Source: Breoghania corrubedonensis (GTDB taxonomy: Bacteria > Pseudomonadota > Alphaproteobacteria > Rhizobiales > Stappiaceae). Taken from it: 64,000 nucleotides of DNA. The DNA is taken from positions 1,740,893 to 1,804,892 of the forward strand of contig NZ_QAYG01000001.1 in NCBI RefSeq assembly GCF_003053845.1. The letters are read 5' to 3'. The notes beneath the pieces were generated by a model. It saw only the letters and a program-made list of their open reading frames with translations. It searched no databases and had not been told where the DNA came from. The translations under genes were made by a program, and so were the position numbers. Below, in pieces: positions 1 to 9,479 of the stretch; the stretch's first letter is position 1; each line of letters begins with the position of its first letter.

Positions 1-2
1 TG

Positions 3-1226
3 TTCGGTATCACCCATCTTCTGCTGATGGTTGTCGATGATGTGGCCACCGCGCTGTTTCGTGGCGATACCGGGCTCGGGCGGGCGTTGCGCGAAACACT
101 GGCGCTGGGGGCCGGCACGATCGAGCAGATCGGGGTGTTGTTGTCGGGCATCCTGCGCATCCTGCTGATCGCGAGCGCGACAATCTCTCTGCTCGCGCCG
201 TGGGGCGTTTCCACCGGCGACGTGACCAGCCTGCTGCGCCAGGCGGTGTTCGGTTTCCAGATCGGTTCCTTCACATTCTCGCTGTCGGACATCGTGCTGG
301 CGCTGATGATCTTCGTCATCGGGCTCGCCGTGACCCGGGCGATGCAGCGCTGGCTGGAAACGCGCTACCTGCCGCATACCCGGCTCGATGTCGGGCTGAA
401 ATCCTCGATCCGCACTGGCTTCGGCTATGTCGGGGTGATCGTGGCGGGCATGGTTGCCTTCTCGTACATGGGGCTGAACCTCCAGAACATCGCCATCGTC
501 GCCGGCGCTTTGTCGGTCGGTATCGGTTTCGGCCTTCAGTCGATCGTCAACAATTTCGTCTCCGGCCTGATCCTTCTGGCGGAGCGGCCGATCAAGGTCG
601 GCGACTGGATCGTCGTCGGCGAGGCGCAAGGCTATGTGCGCCACATCAACGTGCGCGCGACGGAGATCGAGACCTTCGACCGACAGACGGTGATCGTGCC
701 GAATTCCGATCTCATTTCCGGCGTCGTGAAGAACTGGATGCATGACGACACGTCGGGTCGGATCATTCTTGCCGTCGGCGTCTCCTACAACAGCGATCCG
801 GAAAAGGTGCGCGACATCCTTCTGGAGATCGCGCGGGAGAACTCAGAGCTCCTCGCCTATCCTGCGCCGGTGGTCTATTTCATGGAATTCGGTGCTTCAT
901 CGCTGGATTTCGAACTGCGTGCCTATCTCGCCCAGATCGACTACTCGCTGTCGGTGAAATCGGAACTGAGGTTCGAGATCATGCGCCGCTTCCGCGAGGC
1001 AGGCATCGAGATCCCGTTCCCGCAGCGCGATCTCAACCTGCGCGACATGGACCGGCTGGAGGCCGCGATCCGTGGGCGCGGAAAGACCGGCCGGACCCTA
1101 CAGCCGGCCTCGTCAGAGCCAACGAAATCTGCGCCCCTGCAATCTGAAGAGCCGGCGCCCCACAAGCCGGCACGCCCGACGGCCGAAAGCCCGGCCGAGG
1201 CGGACGGGGATGGAGACAACATATGA
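3..1226 (+). CDS. MscS-family mechanosensitive channel, 5'-truncated by window edge
   Basis: Inner-membrane mechanosensitive channel that releases solutes on hypo-osmotic shock. The reading frame is open to base 3 and the first internal ATG is at 27, so the true start probably lies outside the window. Numbering from that ATG, hydrophobic segments lie at about 33-58, 85-105 and 130-150. A Gly/Ala-rich pore helix of MscS type follows (GALSVGIGFGLQSIVNNF, about 163-180), then the beta domain with the family signature ERPIKVGDWI and VIVPNSDLI. The C-terminal 50 residues are Pro/Glu/Ala-rich and probably disordered. The long upstream extension suggests one of the larger MscS homologues rather than the 286-residue minimal MscS. 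The stop overlaps the next gene by 4 bp (ATGA), implying co-translation. Confidence 0.88.
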   Translation, partial: FGITHLLLMVVDDVATALFRGDTGLGRALRETLALGAGTIEQIGVLLSGILRILLIASATISLLAPWGVSTGDVTSLLRQAVFGFQIGSFTFSLSDIVLALMIFVIGLAVTRAMQRWLETRYLPHTRLDVGLKSSIRTGFGYVGVIVAGMVAFSYMGLNLQNIAIVAGALSVGIGFGLQSIVNNFVSGLILLAERPIKVGDWIVVGEAQGYVRHINVRATEIETFDRQTVIVPNSDLISGVVKNWMHDDTSGRIILAVGVSYNSDPEKVRDILLEIARENSELLAYPAPVVYFMEFGASSLDFELRAYLAQIDYSLSVKSELRFEIMRRFREAGIEIPFPQRDLNLRDMDRLEAAIRGRGKTGRTLQPASSEPTKSAPLQSEEPAPHKPARPTAESPAEADGDGDNI

Positions 1227-1738
1227 CATCGATTCCCTGTCGCCTGGCGTTCGCGGTCGGCGCGGTCCTGCTCGTTGCCGGCTGCGGACCGCAAGCTCCG
1301 GTCACACCGCCTTTCTATGTCGATCTCGGTCGCGCCGGGACGAGCGTCGATGCGCCGGCGGCGCGCACGATGATCTCGAGCTACCGTGAGAAAAACGGCG
1401 CGTCGGCACTCGCCATCGATCCGGAGCTGACGAAGGTTGCGGAAGCCCAGGCACGGGAAATGGCTGCAGCGCAGTCCGTCGACGTGTCGCTGGCCAAGGG
1501 CAAGGCTGCACGTGCCCGGCTTGATGAGGCGGGCTATCCCAAGGGACCGGTGGTGGCAAACGTCTCGGCCGGTTACCGGCGGTTGGCGGAGGCTTTTTCC
1601 GGCTGGCGCGACAGCCCGCAGCACAATGCCAACATGCTGGACAAGCGCATGACCCGCATGGGCATCGCCACGTCCTATGCGCCCGGTTCGAAATACAAGG
1701 TGTTCTGGTCGCTGGTGCTGGCCGGCCCGGAAGAATAA
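1223..1738 (+). CDS. CAP/SCP-domain lipoprotein
   Basis: Predicted envelope lipoprotein of 171 residues. The N-terminus has a hydrophobic signal ending in the lipobox VAGC at about residues 16-20. The mature part resembles the bacterial CAP (SCP/PR1) domain: an N-terminal stretch with ALAIDPELTKVAEAQAREMA, a central region, and the late motif WRDSPQHNANMLDKRMTRMG, which holds the conserved His-Asn of bacterial CAP proteins. The substrate is unknown in most bacterial members. The ATG overlaps the stop of the MscS gene by 4 bp. Family assignment is by motif; function is not inferable. Confidence 0.8.
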   Translation: MTSIPCRLAFAVGAVLLVAGCGPQAPVTPPFYVDLGRAGTSVDAPAARTMISSYREKNGASALAIDPELTKVAEAQAREMAAAQSVDVSLAKGKAARARLDEAGYPKGPVVANVSAGYRRLAEAFSGWRDSPQHNANMLDKRMTRMGIATSYAPGSKYKVFWSLVLAGPEE

Positions 1739-1872
1739 GGCTGCCGCAACGTTCCTTGCATGATTGCCCGGTCGGCGCAGGCTGCTTAAGCTGCGCGCGC
1801 AACAACAAGGCCGGGTCCCGGACAGGGACCCCAGGAACCGGCCCGAGAATGACCGGGCCGGTTGGGGGGATC

Positions 1873-3516
1873 ATGCTTACGCCAGCCGAATCATATGCGG
1901 ATCTGGTCGCCGGCTTTCGCTGGCAGGTGCCGGATTTCTACAACATTGCCGCCGACGTCTGCGACCGCTGGGCGGCGGCTGATCCGGACAGGATAGCGCT
2001 AATAGACCGGCGCACCGACGCGACGGTGGTCGAGATCAGCTACCGCACCTTGCGCGAAAAGTCGGACCGGCTGGCGAATGCCTTCGCCGCGCTCGGCGTT
2101 GCGCGCGGTGACCGGGTGGCGATCCTGCTGCCGCAGATGCCGGAGACGCTCTACTCGCATCTGGCGACCTACAAGCTTGCGGCGATCGCCCTGCCGCTTG
2201 CCTCGCTTTTCGGTGTCGACGCGCTGGAGCACCGGCTGGGCAACGCGGGCGCCAAGGCAATCGTTACCGACAGGGCCGGGCTTGAGAAGATCGCTGCGAT
2301 CCGTGACAGGCTGCCGGAGCTTCAGGTCCTTGTCACGGTCGACGATCCCTCATGCGCCCCGTTTGCCGGCGTTCATGGCTTCGATCCGCTGCTGGAGCGC
2401 TCCGCCGGCCAATTCGAGACGACGGTCACGAAGGCTGACGATCCGGCGCTGATGATCTACACCTCCGGTACGACAGGGCTCGCCAAGGGGGCGTTGCATG
2501 CTCACCGCGTATTGCTCGGCCATCTTCCGGGCGTGGAGATGCCTCACGAATTCCTGCCCCAGCCGGGCGACCGGTTCTGGACGCCGGCGGACTGGGCGTG
2601 GGCGGGCGGTCTCTTGAACGTGCTGCTGCCCTCGCTGCATTTCGGCATTCCGGTCGTCGCCTACCGGGCGGCAAAGTTCGATCCGGAGGAGGCGCTGGCG
2701 CTGATGGGCGAGATGCGTGTCAGGAACGCCTTCATCCCGCCGACCGCATTGAAGATCCTGCGCACTGTGGAGCGGCCGCGCGAGCGCTTCGGTCTTGCTA
2801 TCCGCTCCATCGGGTCGGGCGGCGAGGCGCTGGGCCGGGAGGTCTACGAGTGGGCACAAGAGGGGCTGGGGCTCACCATCAACGAATTCTACGGCCAGAC
2901 CGAGTGCAACCTGGTGCTGTCGTCCTGCGCCAGAATCGGGGTGTCGCGCCCCGGAGCCATCGGCAAGCCGGTTCCCGGGCATGAGGTCGCCATCATCGGC
3001 GCCGACGGCGAGGCGCTGCCGGCGGGTGAAAAGGGACAGATCGCGGTGCGCCGGCCGGATCCGGTGATGTTTCTGGAATACTGGAAGCGGCCGGAGGCGA
3101 CAGAGCAGAAATTCGCCGGTGACTGGATGCTGACCGGCGATCAGGGTGTGATGGACGCGGACGGCTATTTTCATTTCGTCGGGCGCGACGACGATGTGAT
3201 CACATCCGCCGGCTACAGGATCGGACCGGGCGAGATCGAGGACTGCCTGATCGCACATCCCGCCGTCGCGCTCGCCGCCGTCGTCGGCAAGCCGGATCCG
3301 GTGAGGACGGAGATCGTCAAGGCCTACATCGTACTGAAGGAGGACGCGGAGCCATCGCCGGAGCTGGCCGAGGCGATCCGCCTCTATGTACGCGACCGAC
3401 TGGCCGCGCACGAATACCCGCGCGAGGTGGAATTCGTCGAGGATCTGCCTATGACGACCACCGGCAAGGTCATCCGCCGGATCCTGCGTGATCGGGCCCG
3501 CGGGGAAGCGGGGTAG
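1873..3516 (+). CDS. AMP-binding acyl-CoA synthetase
   Basis: ANL-superfamily ligase that activates a carboxylic acid to acyl-AMP and then acyl-CoA. I place the start at ATG 1873 (547 aa), preceded by a GGGGGGA ribosome site. An upstream in-frame start at 1756 would add 39 residues with no domain content. Visible motifs are the P-loop-like YTSGTTGLAKG, the adenylate-binding region EFYGQTECN, the hinge region YFHFVGRDDDVITSAGYRIGP (in part) and the catalytic lysine in MTTTGKVIRR near the C-terminus. Overall shape fits medium-chain or aromatic acyl-CoA synthetases rather than acetyl-CoA synthetase, which is encoded separately at 27630. The substrate cannot be read from sequence. Confidence 0.88.
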   Translation: MLTPAESYADLVAGFRWQVPDFYNIAADVCDRWAAADPDRIALIDRRTDATVVEISYRTLREKSDRLANAFAALGVARGDRVAILLPQMPETLYSHLATYKLAAIALPLASLFGVDALEHRLGNAGAKAIVTDRAGLEKIAAIRDRLPELQVLVTVDDPSCAPFAGVHGFDPLLERSAGQFETTVTKADDPALMIYTSGTTGLAKGALHAHRVLLGHLPGVEMPHEFLPQPGDRFWTPADWAWAGGLLNVLLPSLHFGIPVVAYRAAKFDPEEALALMGEMRVRNAFIPPTALKILRTVERPRERFGLAIRSIGSGGEALGREVYEWAQEGLGLTINEFYGQTECNLVLSSCARIGVSRPGAIGKPVPGHEVAIIGADGEALPAGEKGQIAVRRPDPVMFLEYWKRPEATEQKFAGDWMLTGDQGVMDADGYFHFVGRDDDVITSAGYRIGPGEIEDCLIAHPAVALAAVVGKPDPVRTEIVKAYIVLKEDAEPSPELAEAIRLYVRDRLAAHEYPREVEFVEDLPMTTTGKVIRRILRDRARGEAG

Positions 3517-3561
3517 GGCGGTGTCGCAAACGCCGAACGAACGCGCCTCGCGTGTCCCGTC

Positions 3562-3759
3562 TTACCCCGTCCCGTGAATGAGATACGCCGCCGCCAGCAC
3601 GAGGACGATAGTCAACGCCTGCGCGATCACGCGGGCGCGCATGAGGCGTTGCGACACGTTCGGTGAACCGCCGCGCAACATGTTGAACAGTCCCGCGATC
3701 AGGATCAGTCCGACGATGCCGATCCCGACCGGAATGAGATTGTAGAGAATTTGTCCCAT
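3562..3759 (-). CDS. small twin-transmembrane protein (HIG1-like)
   Basis: 65-residue membrane protein with two hydrophobic helices (about residues 5-25 and 42-62) joined by a basic loop containing the motif RARVIAQ. This is the arrangement of bacterial HIG1-type twin-TM proteins, which in Hyphomicrobiales often lie near cobalamin adenosyltransferase genes; here that gene is 13 kb away. The start at 3759 is chosen because GGGAGGGGG lies just upstream. A longer in-frame ORF to 3933 would overlap the SDR gene and lacks such a site. Confidence 0.7.
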   Translation of the reverse strand: MGQILYNLIPVGIGIVGLILIAGLFNMLRGGSPNVSQRLMRARVIAQALTIVLVLAAAYLIHGTG

Positions 3760-3862
3760 GAAAGACCCCCTCCCAGGCACGTTGCGCCCCTCCGAGCTTC
3801 GTGCCGGCTTCTTTACAGTCGTCGTTTCAATTGATGACCCAAAACTGACGCTGCGTCCAATA

Positions 3863-4726
3863 TCATTGTTCGCGGTCCGAGGCGCGACCGAGGACGCGGT
3901 CGAGCATGCGTCCGGGTAGCAGGCGGCGGGCAATGCCGGCGATATGAGCCGGAACGGTTACCGGATAGCGCAGTTTCGGACGCTCGGCCGCCAGTGCTTC
4001 GGCGATCCGCTCAACCACCGCTTCGGGGGGAAGCTTGAAGCGCTTTGCCCCGCCACGCTCCATCCGCGCCGCGCGCTTTTTGTAGACCGCACGATGAACG
4101 GAGTTTTCCGCATCGATGTTGCGGCGAAACTGTTCGGCGGCATTGAGCGAAAACCGCGTGGCTATGGGGCCGGGTTCAACCAGCACCACATGGATGCCCG
4201 ATCCCGAAAGTTCCATCCGCAGTGTGTCTGTGAGGCCTTCGAGCGCGAACTTCGAGGCGATATAGGCGCCACGATACTTCATGGCGATGAGACCGAGGAC
4301 CGAGGAGACCTGGACGATCCGTCCTTGCCCGCGCGCCCGCATGGATGGAATCAGCCGGCAGGTGAGATCGTGCCACCCGAAGAGGTTGGCCTCGAACTCG
4401 TCGCGCAGTGCCGCGCGCGGAACATCTTCGACCGCGCCGGGCTGGCTGTAGGCGCCGTTGTTGACGAGCCCAAAGAGCGCGCCATCGGTGGCCGACAGCA
4501 CGGCTTCGGCGGCACGCGCCACACAAGCCTCGTCGGCATAGTCCAGGTGAAATGCCTCAAAACCCAGGGCTTTCAGGTTTTCGACGTCCTCCGGCTTTCG
4601 TGCTGAGGCCAATACCCGGTAACCGCATGCCTTGAGACCCGTCGCCGCCGCAGCGCCGATGCCTGATGAACAGCCTGTGATGAGGACAGCGCGCCCCCGG
4701 CCGGCCGCGCTATGCGGGGCACCCAT
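3863..4726 (-). CDS. SDR-family NAD(P)-dependent oxidoreductase
   Basis: Classical short-chain dehydrogenase of 287 residues. The N-terminal cofactor motif is TGCSSGIG, the NNG motif is in LVNNGAYS, and the catalytic pair is Y-x-x-x-K in YIASK, preceded by the catalytic Ser in VSSVLG. The C-terminal extension is Arg-rich. It resembles the SDR group with retinol-dehydrogenase-like and short-chain oxidoreductase annotations; the substrate is unknown. It starts 3 bp after the stop of the ubiquinone hydroxylase gene, so the two are probably one transcript. Confidence 0.88.
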   Translation of the reverse strand: MGAPHSAAGRGRAVLITGCSSGIGAAAATGLKACGYRVLASARKPEDVENLKALGFEAFHLDYADEACVARAAEAVLSATDGALFGLVNNGAYSQPGAVEDVPRAALRDEFEANLFGWHDLTCRLIPSMRARGQGRIVQVSSVLGLIAMKYRGAYIASKFALEGLTDTLRMELSGSGIHVVLVEPGPIATRFSLNAAEQFRRNIDAENSVHRAVYKKRAARMERGGAKRFKLPPEAVVERIAEALAAERPKLRYPVTVPAHIAGIARRLLPGRMLDRVLGRASDREQ

Positions 4727-4729
4727 GTA

Positions 4730-5968
4730 TCAGATCGCCTCGCCGGTCAGCAGCCGCGGTACCTGACCGGAAAGTCCGGCCGCCTCACGGATGAACGTCC
4801 CCTTCAGGCCCGGCATGCGTTCCACCAGGCCGAGGCCGAAGTCGCGCGCGGCGCGCAGCACATCCGAATCATTGGAGAACAGCCGGTTCAACACATCGGT
4901 GACGACACCCATCTGGAAGGTATCGAAACGGCGCCAGCGCTCGTATTGCTCCAGCACGTCGAAGGCGCCGATGTCCTGTCCGAGCCGGCGCGCTCCGATG
5001 ATGATCTCGGCGAGGGCGGCGGCATCGCGAAAGCCGAGGTTGAGGCCCTGGCCGGAAATGGGGTGGATGCCGTGGGCGGCATCGCCGGCAAGCGCGAAGC
5101 GCGGCTTGACGAAATCGCGCGCCAGCGTCAGTGACAGCGGATAGGCATGGCGCCCGCCGGCGATCTTCAGCGCGCCGAGGTGATGGCCGAATCGACGCTC
5201 CAGTTCCATTTCGAACGTGAAGTCGTCGCCCTTGACGAGGGTTTCGGCGACCGAGGTCTTCTCGCTCCAAACGAGCGAGGACCGGTTTCCGGTGAGCGGC
5301 AGGATGGCGAAGGGGCCGGATGGCAGGAAATGCTCTTCCGCACGGCCCTCGTGCGGACGCTCATGTTCCACGGTGCAGACGATGCCCGACTGGTCGTAGT
5401 TCCAGTGCACGGTGGATATGCCGGCAAGATCGCGCAATTTCGAACGCACGCCGTCGGCCGCAACCAGCAGACGCGCCGTGCGCGTGCCGCCGCTCGCGAG
5501 CTCAATGGCGACGGTTTCGCCGGTCGTCTCGTAGCACGTGACGCTGTCGGGGGCGATCATCTCGACGCCGGCTTGCGACGCCGTGTCGTGGAGCGCGCCG
5601 ACCATGTCGGCATTGGCGACCATGTGGGCGAAGGGCTCGCCTGGCGCGACATCGCCGGAAAACGTGAGGAAAACCGGACGGGCCACATCACGCAACCGGC
5701 TGTCGGTAATGATCATCTCGTTGATCGGCTGGGCGCGGGCGGCGAATTGGGACCAGACGCCCAGATGCGTCAGCATGCGCTCGGCGGCCGATGCGATCGC
5801 GGAACAGCGCAGGTCCTTCGCAATCGCCTCGCGTGCTCGGGTGTCGACCACGGCGACCGCGATCGCGGGGTCCGATTTCTTCAGTGCGAGCGCCAGCGAA
5901 AGCCCGACATAGCCGCCGCCGGCGACCAGAACGTCCAGCGTGGCGTTATCGTCTCGGGCATTCGTCAT
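4730..5968 (-). CDS. UbiH/UbiF/Coq6-family FAD-dependent hydroxylase
   Basis: Flavoprotein monooxygenase of 412 residues, of the family that hydroxylates the aromatic ring during ubiquinone biosynthesis. The N-terminal Rossmann dinucleotide motif is VAGGGYVGLSLALAL. The central DG-type motif is in LLVAADGVRSKLRD, and the C-terminal FAD motif is FALAGDAAHGIHPISGQGLN, all in the order expected for UbiH-like enzymes. Alphaproteobacteria use variable sets of these hydroxylases, so I do not pick between UbiH, UbiF, UbiL or UbiM. The start is supported by a GAGGG site 8 nt upstream. The SDR gene follows after 3 bp. Confidence 0.9.
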   Translation of the reverse strand: MTNARDDNATLDVLVAGGGYVGLSLALALKKSDPAIAVAVVDTRAREAIAKDLRCSAIASAAERMLTHLGVWSQFAARAQPINEMIITDSRLRDVARPVFLTFSGDVAPGEPFAHMVANADMVGALHDTASQAGVEMIAPDSVTCYETTGETVAIELASGGTRTARLLVAADGVRSKLRDLAGISTVHWNYDQSGIVCTVEHERPHEGRAEEHFLPSGPFAILPLTGNRSSLVWSEKTSVAETLVKGDDFTFEMELERRFGHHLGALKIAGGRHAYPLSLTLARDFVKPRFALAGDAAHGIHPISGQGLNLGFRDAAALAEIIIGARRLGQDIGAFDVLEQYERWRRFDTFQMGVVTDVLNRLFSNDSDVLRAARDFGLGLVERMPGLKGTFIREAAGLSGQVPRLLTGEAI

Positions 5969-6174
5969 ATCCGTCCCTCAAGGTTTGCGGAGCGGCCTGC
6001 GGTCCCGCTCCGACTTGACTTCGCCGCCCCGCTCCGCACAGGGTCTCGCCGGTTGATGCGGCGCGGCGTCGCTGATATCTGCCGTCCTATCTAACGTTTT
6101 TCCCGCCCATTGGAAGCGCGGTCCGATCCGGAATTTCCATTCCGCCGCCAGCAGGCAACAGGAAGCAAACGCAT

Positions 6175-7044
6175 ATGAGCACGGCTGTCGAGACCCTTCT
6201 CGAGATCCTCGATCTGGAAACCCTTGAACGCAATCTCTTTCGTGGCGGCAATCCGAAGACAGGCTGGCAGCGTGTTTTCGGCGGCAGAGTGCTCGGACAG
6301 GCCCTGGTCGCGGCATCGCGCACCGTGGGCGAGGAGCGCAGGGCGCACTCCATGCACGGCTATTTCCTGAGGCCCGGGGATCCCTCCGTTCCCATCATCT
6401 ACGATGTCGAACGCATTCGCGACGGGCGTTCCTTCACCACGCGGCGCGTTGTCGCGATCCAGCACGGCGAGGCGATCTTCTCCATGTCGGCCTCCTTCCA
6501 GGTGGGGGAGGAGGGGCTGGACCATCAAACGGAAATGCCCGACGTTCCCCAGCCGGAGGACCTGCCGGGTGAGGAGGACCTGAAAGACGAGATCATGAAG
6601 CGGGCGCCGGAAGCGGTGCGGCTCTATTTCTCGCGCGAACGACCCGTCGAAATCCGTCCGGTCGATCTGCGTCACTACTTCACCAGCGAAAAGCTGCCGC
6701 CCGAGCAGTATGTGTGGGTCCGCGCCAACGATCCGCTGCCGGACGACAATCGTATCCACCGCTGCGTGCTGGCCTATGCCTCCGACATGACGCTGCTTGA
6801 CACCTCGCTCTTCGCGCACGGGCTTTCGGTCTTTTCCGACCGGATACAGCCGGCGAGCCTCGACCACGCGCTGTGGTTCCACCGCCCGTTCCGGGCCGAT
6901 GAATGGCTGCTCTATGCCTCCGACAGCCCGTCGGCTTCCGGCGCACGCGGGTTCAGCCGCGGCCAATTCTTCTCGCGCGATGGCCGCCTTGTCGCCTCCG
7001 CGACGCAGGAAGGGTTGGTCCGGGAACGCAAGCAGCGGTTCTGA
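6175..7044 (+). CDS. tesB: acyl-CoA thioesterase II
   Basis: 289-residue double hot-dog thioesterase that hydrolyses acyl-CoA to free fatty acid and CoA. Family hallmarks seen: FRGGNPKTGWQRVFGGRVLGQ near the N-terminus, HSMHGYFLRPGDP, then the second hot-dog with LDHALWFHRPFRADEWLLY and the C-terminal FSRDGRLVASATQEGLVR. Length matches the usual 285-290 residues. GGAAGC precedes the ATG. The gene is divergent from ubiH across about 205 bp. It stands alone; an unusual 16-bp inverted repeat begins about 105 bp downstream. Confidence 0.93.
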   Translation: MSTAVETLLEILDLETLERNLFRGGNPKTGWQRVFGGRVLGQALVAASRTVGEERRAHSMHGYFLRPGDPSVPIIYDVERIRDGRSFTTRRVVAIQHGEAIFSMSASFQVGEEGLDHQTEMPDVPQPEDLPGEEDLKDEIMKRAPEAVRLYFSRERPVEIRPVDLRHYFTSEKLPPEQYVWVRANDPLPDDNRIHRCVLAYASDMTLLDTSLFAHGLSVFSDRIQPASLDHALWFHRPFRADEWLLYASDSPSASGARGFSRGQFFSRDGRLVASATQEGLVRERKQRF

Positions 7045-7148
7045 GCAAAGCCCAAGGGCGGAACCGTGCCGGGCGGACGGCGCCGGAATCCGTCCCGGCG
7101 GCCTATCGTTCGAGACGGGCCGCGCGCAGCCTGTGTGGGGAACCAAGT

Positions 7149-7198
7149 CGCACCTCTGGCGTTGGGTCGGTATCATCCTACTCAACGCCAGAGGTGCG
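7149..7198. repeat. perfect 16-bp inverted repeat, hairpin
   Basis: Left arm CGCACCTCTGGCGTTG (7149-7164), 18-nt spacer, right arm CAACGCCAGAGGTGCG (7183-7198), with no mismatch. It lies between tesB and the second MscS gene. There is no T-run after it on either strand, so it is not a classical terminator. The right arm contains AGAGG, the only Shine-Dalgarno-like sequence before the likely GTG start at 7208, so folding would hide it. Confidence 0.8.
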
Positions 7199-7207
7199 CC
7201 GACTGCC

Positions 7208-8347
7208 GTGCTCGCAGAACTCGATCGCCTGGCTCCGGCCGATATCGACCAGCTTCCCGACCCCATTCTCGCGGGCGCTCTCATTCTTGGGGCCGTCCTC
7301 GTCGGCTATCTGGCCCATCGCTTCCTGATCGGTCTTTTCAACCGGACGCTCGGCAAGCGCTACACGAACCTGGCCACAATAGCGCGCCGCAGCCGGCCGA
7401 TCACGCGGCTTGCCTTCTTCATTCTGGCACTGGCGCTCACCGTGCCGCTGCTCAACGTGCCCTACCGGTTCATCGGCGACATCTACCACGCCATGGTGGT
7501 GCTGATGATCCTGCTCGTCGGCTGGGCGGCGATTATCGTGCTGGGCGTGATCGCCGACCGATATGCCCGTCATTTCCGCCTCGATGTCGACGACAACCTT
7601 CAGGCCCGACGCTACATCACGCAGATCCGGGTGATGCGCCGCGTCATCAACGTGCTGATCGTCATTCTGACCATCGGGCTGGCGCTGATGACCTTCGAAC
7701 CCGTGCGCCAGTACGGGCTGTCGCTGTTCGCGTCGGCGGGCGTTGCCGGTCTGGTTGTCGGTTTCGCGGCCCGCCCCGTGCTTTCCAACATCATCGCCGG
7801 CATCCAGATCGCGCTGACACAGCCGATCCGCATCGAGGACGCGGTGGTGGTGGAGGGCGAATGGGGCTGGATCGAGGAAATCGCGGCGACCTACGTCGTC
7901 ATCCGCATCTGGGACTGGCGGCGTCTTGTGGTCCCGCTTTCCTATTTCGTCGAAAAGCCGTTTCAGAACTGGACCCGGGAATCGGCTTCCATCATCGGCT
8001 CGGTTCACTGGCGGGTGGACTACACGGTGCCGGTTGGCGAAGTGCGGCAGAAGCTTGAGGAATTTCTCGACGAATCGAAACTCTGGGACCGCAATGTGGT
8101 GAACCTGCAGGTTGTCGAATCCGACGAGCACGGGCTTTTGCTGCGCGGCTTGATGACAGCCTCCACCTCTCCACGCGCCTGGGATCTGCGCTGCGAGATC
8201 CGCGAGAAGATGATCGGCTGGCTGCAGGAGGCCCATCCGCAGTGCCTGCCGCGCATCAGGGCCGAATTGCCCGCGGGACCCGGAGCAGGGGAACCGGGCA
8301 TGGGCGGCGCGGCGGTGGCGGCCCAGATGTCGGCGGCATCGAAATAG
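7208..8347 (+). CDS. MscS-family mechanosensitive channel
   Basis: Inner-membrane channel, 379 residues from a GTG at 7208. Longer in-frame starts lie inside tesB and encode non-protein-like Arg-rich sequence. Hydrophobic helices occur at about residues 17-37, 58-78, 93-118 and 145-165. The last leads into a Gly/Ala-rich pore helix (ASAGVAGLVVGFAARPVL), followed by the beta domain with QPIRIEDAVVVEG, RRLVVPLSYF and a C-terminal alpha/beta tail. Sequence differs from the first MscS gene in this window, so they are not recent duplicates. The start is uncertain because the nearest Shine-Dalgarno-like AGAGG is 13 nt away and inside the preceding hairpin. Confidence 0.82.
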   Translation: MLAELDRLAPADIDQLPDPILAGALILGAVLVGYLAHRFLIGLFNRTLGKRYTNLATIARRSRPITRLAFFILALALTVPLLNVPYRFIGDIYHAMVVLMILLVGWAAIIVLGVIADRYARHFRLDVDDNLQARRYITQIRVMRRVINVLIVILTIGLALMTFEPVRQYGLSLFASAGVAGLVVGFAARPVLSNIIAGIQIALTQPIRIEDAVVVEGEWGWIEEIAATYVVIRIWDWRRLVVPLSYFVEKPFQNWTRESASIIGSVHWRVDYTVPVGEVRQKLEEFLDESKLWDRNVVNLQVVESDEHGLLLRGLMTASTSPRAWDLRCEIREKMIGWLQEAHPQCLPRIRAELPAGPGAGEPGMGGAAVAAQMSAASK

Positions 8348-8412
8348 AGACGCCGCCCGGGCCCTCGGCAGGTTCCAAAACCCCGCCGGAGATCAGACGT
8401 TCGCCTGATGCC

Positions 8413-9216
8413 TCAGCTCTCAAGCGTCGCAATGACAGGGGCGTGGTCCGACGGGCGCTCCCAGCCGCGCGCCTCGCGGATAACCTGCACATCGGTGACC
8501 TTCGGCGCCAGCGGCGGGGTCACCCAGATGTGGTCGAGTCGGCGGCCCTTGTTGGCCGCCTCCCAGTCCTTCGCGCGGTAACTCCACCAGGTGTAGAGCT
8601 TTTCCTCCATCGGGACGAAGCGGCGCATGGCGTCGACAAAGGGGCCGGCCTTGCGCACGTCTTCCAACCGCTCGCGCTCCAGCGGGGTATGGCTGACCAC
8701 TCGCGAGAGCTGCTTCGTGGACCACACGTCCTGTTCGTACGGAGCGATGTTGAGATCGCCGACGACGATGCAGGGAAAGGTGGTCGCGCCCAGCCAGTCT
8801 TCCATTTCGGTGAGGAAATCGAGCTTGTGCCGGAATTTCTCGTTGACGTGCGGATCGGGTTCGTCGCCGCCTGCGGGCACGTAGAAATTGTGGATGCGCA
8901 AGTGCCGGCCGGCGAAAGGCACGTCTGTGCCGACGTGGCGGCAATCGCCCTTCTCGCAAAACTCACGCCGTTGCGTGCCCGTGAGCGGGCGTTTGGAAAG
9001 GGTGGCGACGCCGTGATAGCCCTTCTGCCCCGAAATCTCGATGTTCTGATAGCCCGCCTTGCGCAGTGCCGCGAAAGGAAAATTCGCATCCGGGCACTTG
9101 GTTTCCTGCAGGCACAACACATCGGGTTGATAGGTGTTGAGGAAGCGCTCGACGATCGGCAGGCGCAGCCGCACGGAGTTGATGTTCCAGGTGGCGATCG
9201 TCAGTCGGTCGGTCAT
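8413..9216 (-). CDS. xth: exodeoxyribonuclease III
   Basis: AP endonuclease and 3'-5' exonuclease of the EEP (endonuclease/exonuclease/phosphatase) fold, 267 residues, acting in base-excision repair. Metal and catalytic motifs are present in order: WNINSVRLRLP at the N-terminus, LQETKCPD, GDLNIAPYE, RLDHIWVT and the C-terminal SDHAPVIA. Length is normal for XthA. It is convergent with the MscS gene, with 65 bp between stops, and divergent from the MFS gene. Confidence 0.93.
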   Translation of the reverse strand: MTDRLTIATWNINSVRLRLPIVERFLNTYQPDVLCLQETKCPDANFPFAALRKAGYQNIEISGQKGYHGVATLSKRPLTGTQRREFCEKGDCRHVGTDVPFAGRHLRIHNFYVPAGGDEPDPHVNEKFRHKLDFLTEMEDWLGATTFPCIVVGDLNIAPYEQDVWSTKQLSRVVSHTPLERERLEDVRKAGPFVDAMRRFVPMEEKLYTWWSYRAKDWEAANKGRRLDHIWVTPPLAPKVTDVQVIREARGWERPSDHAPVIATLES

Positions 9217-9479
9217 GGCTTTCGGAAGGCTTGAGGGCAGGGCGTGAAACTCACGGCGTTGGGCGGGCCAGACCCTATCCTTTCACCGGCATACAATCCA
9301 GCAGGTTGAGGGACGGCAGAAAATATGTCGGCGTTTCGAACGGGCATGAGCTTTTGCCGGATGACCTTCTGTGCAGGTTCGTTGTCTTGATGTAAGGGAA
9401 GTATGTGCCTGTCGGCAGAATCCGCAAGGGCAGCACCGCAAAGCCCCCGCCGCTTCCCTCCCTTCGCCAAGGTCACACC

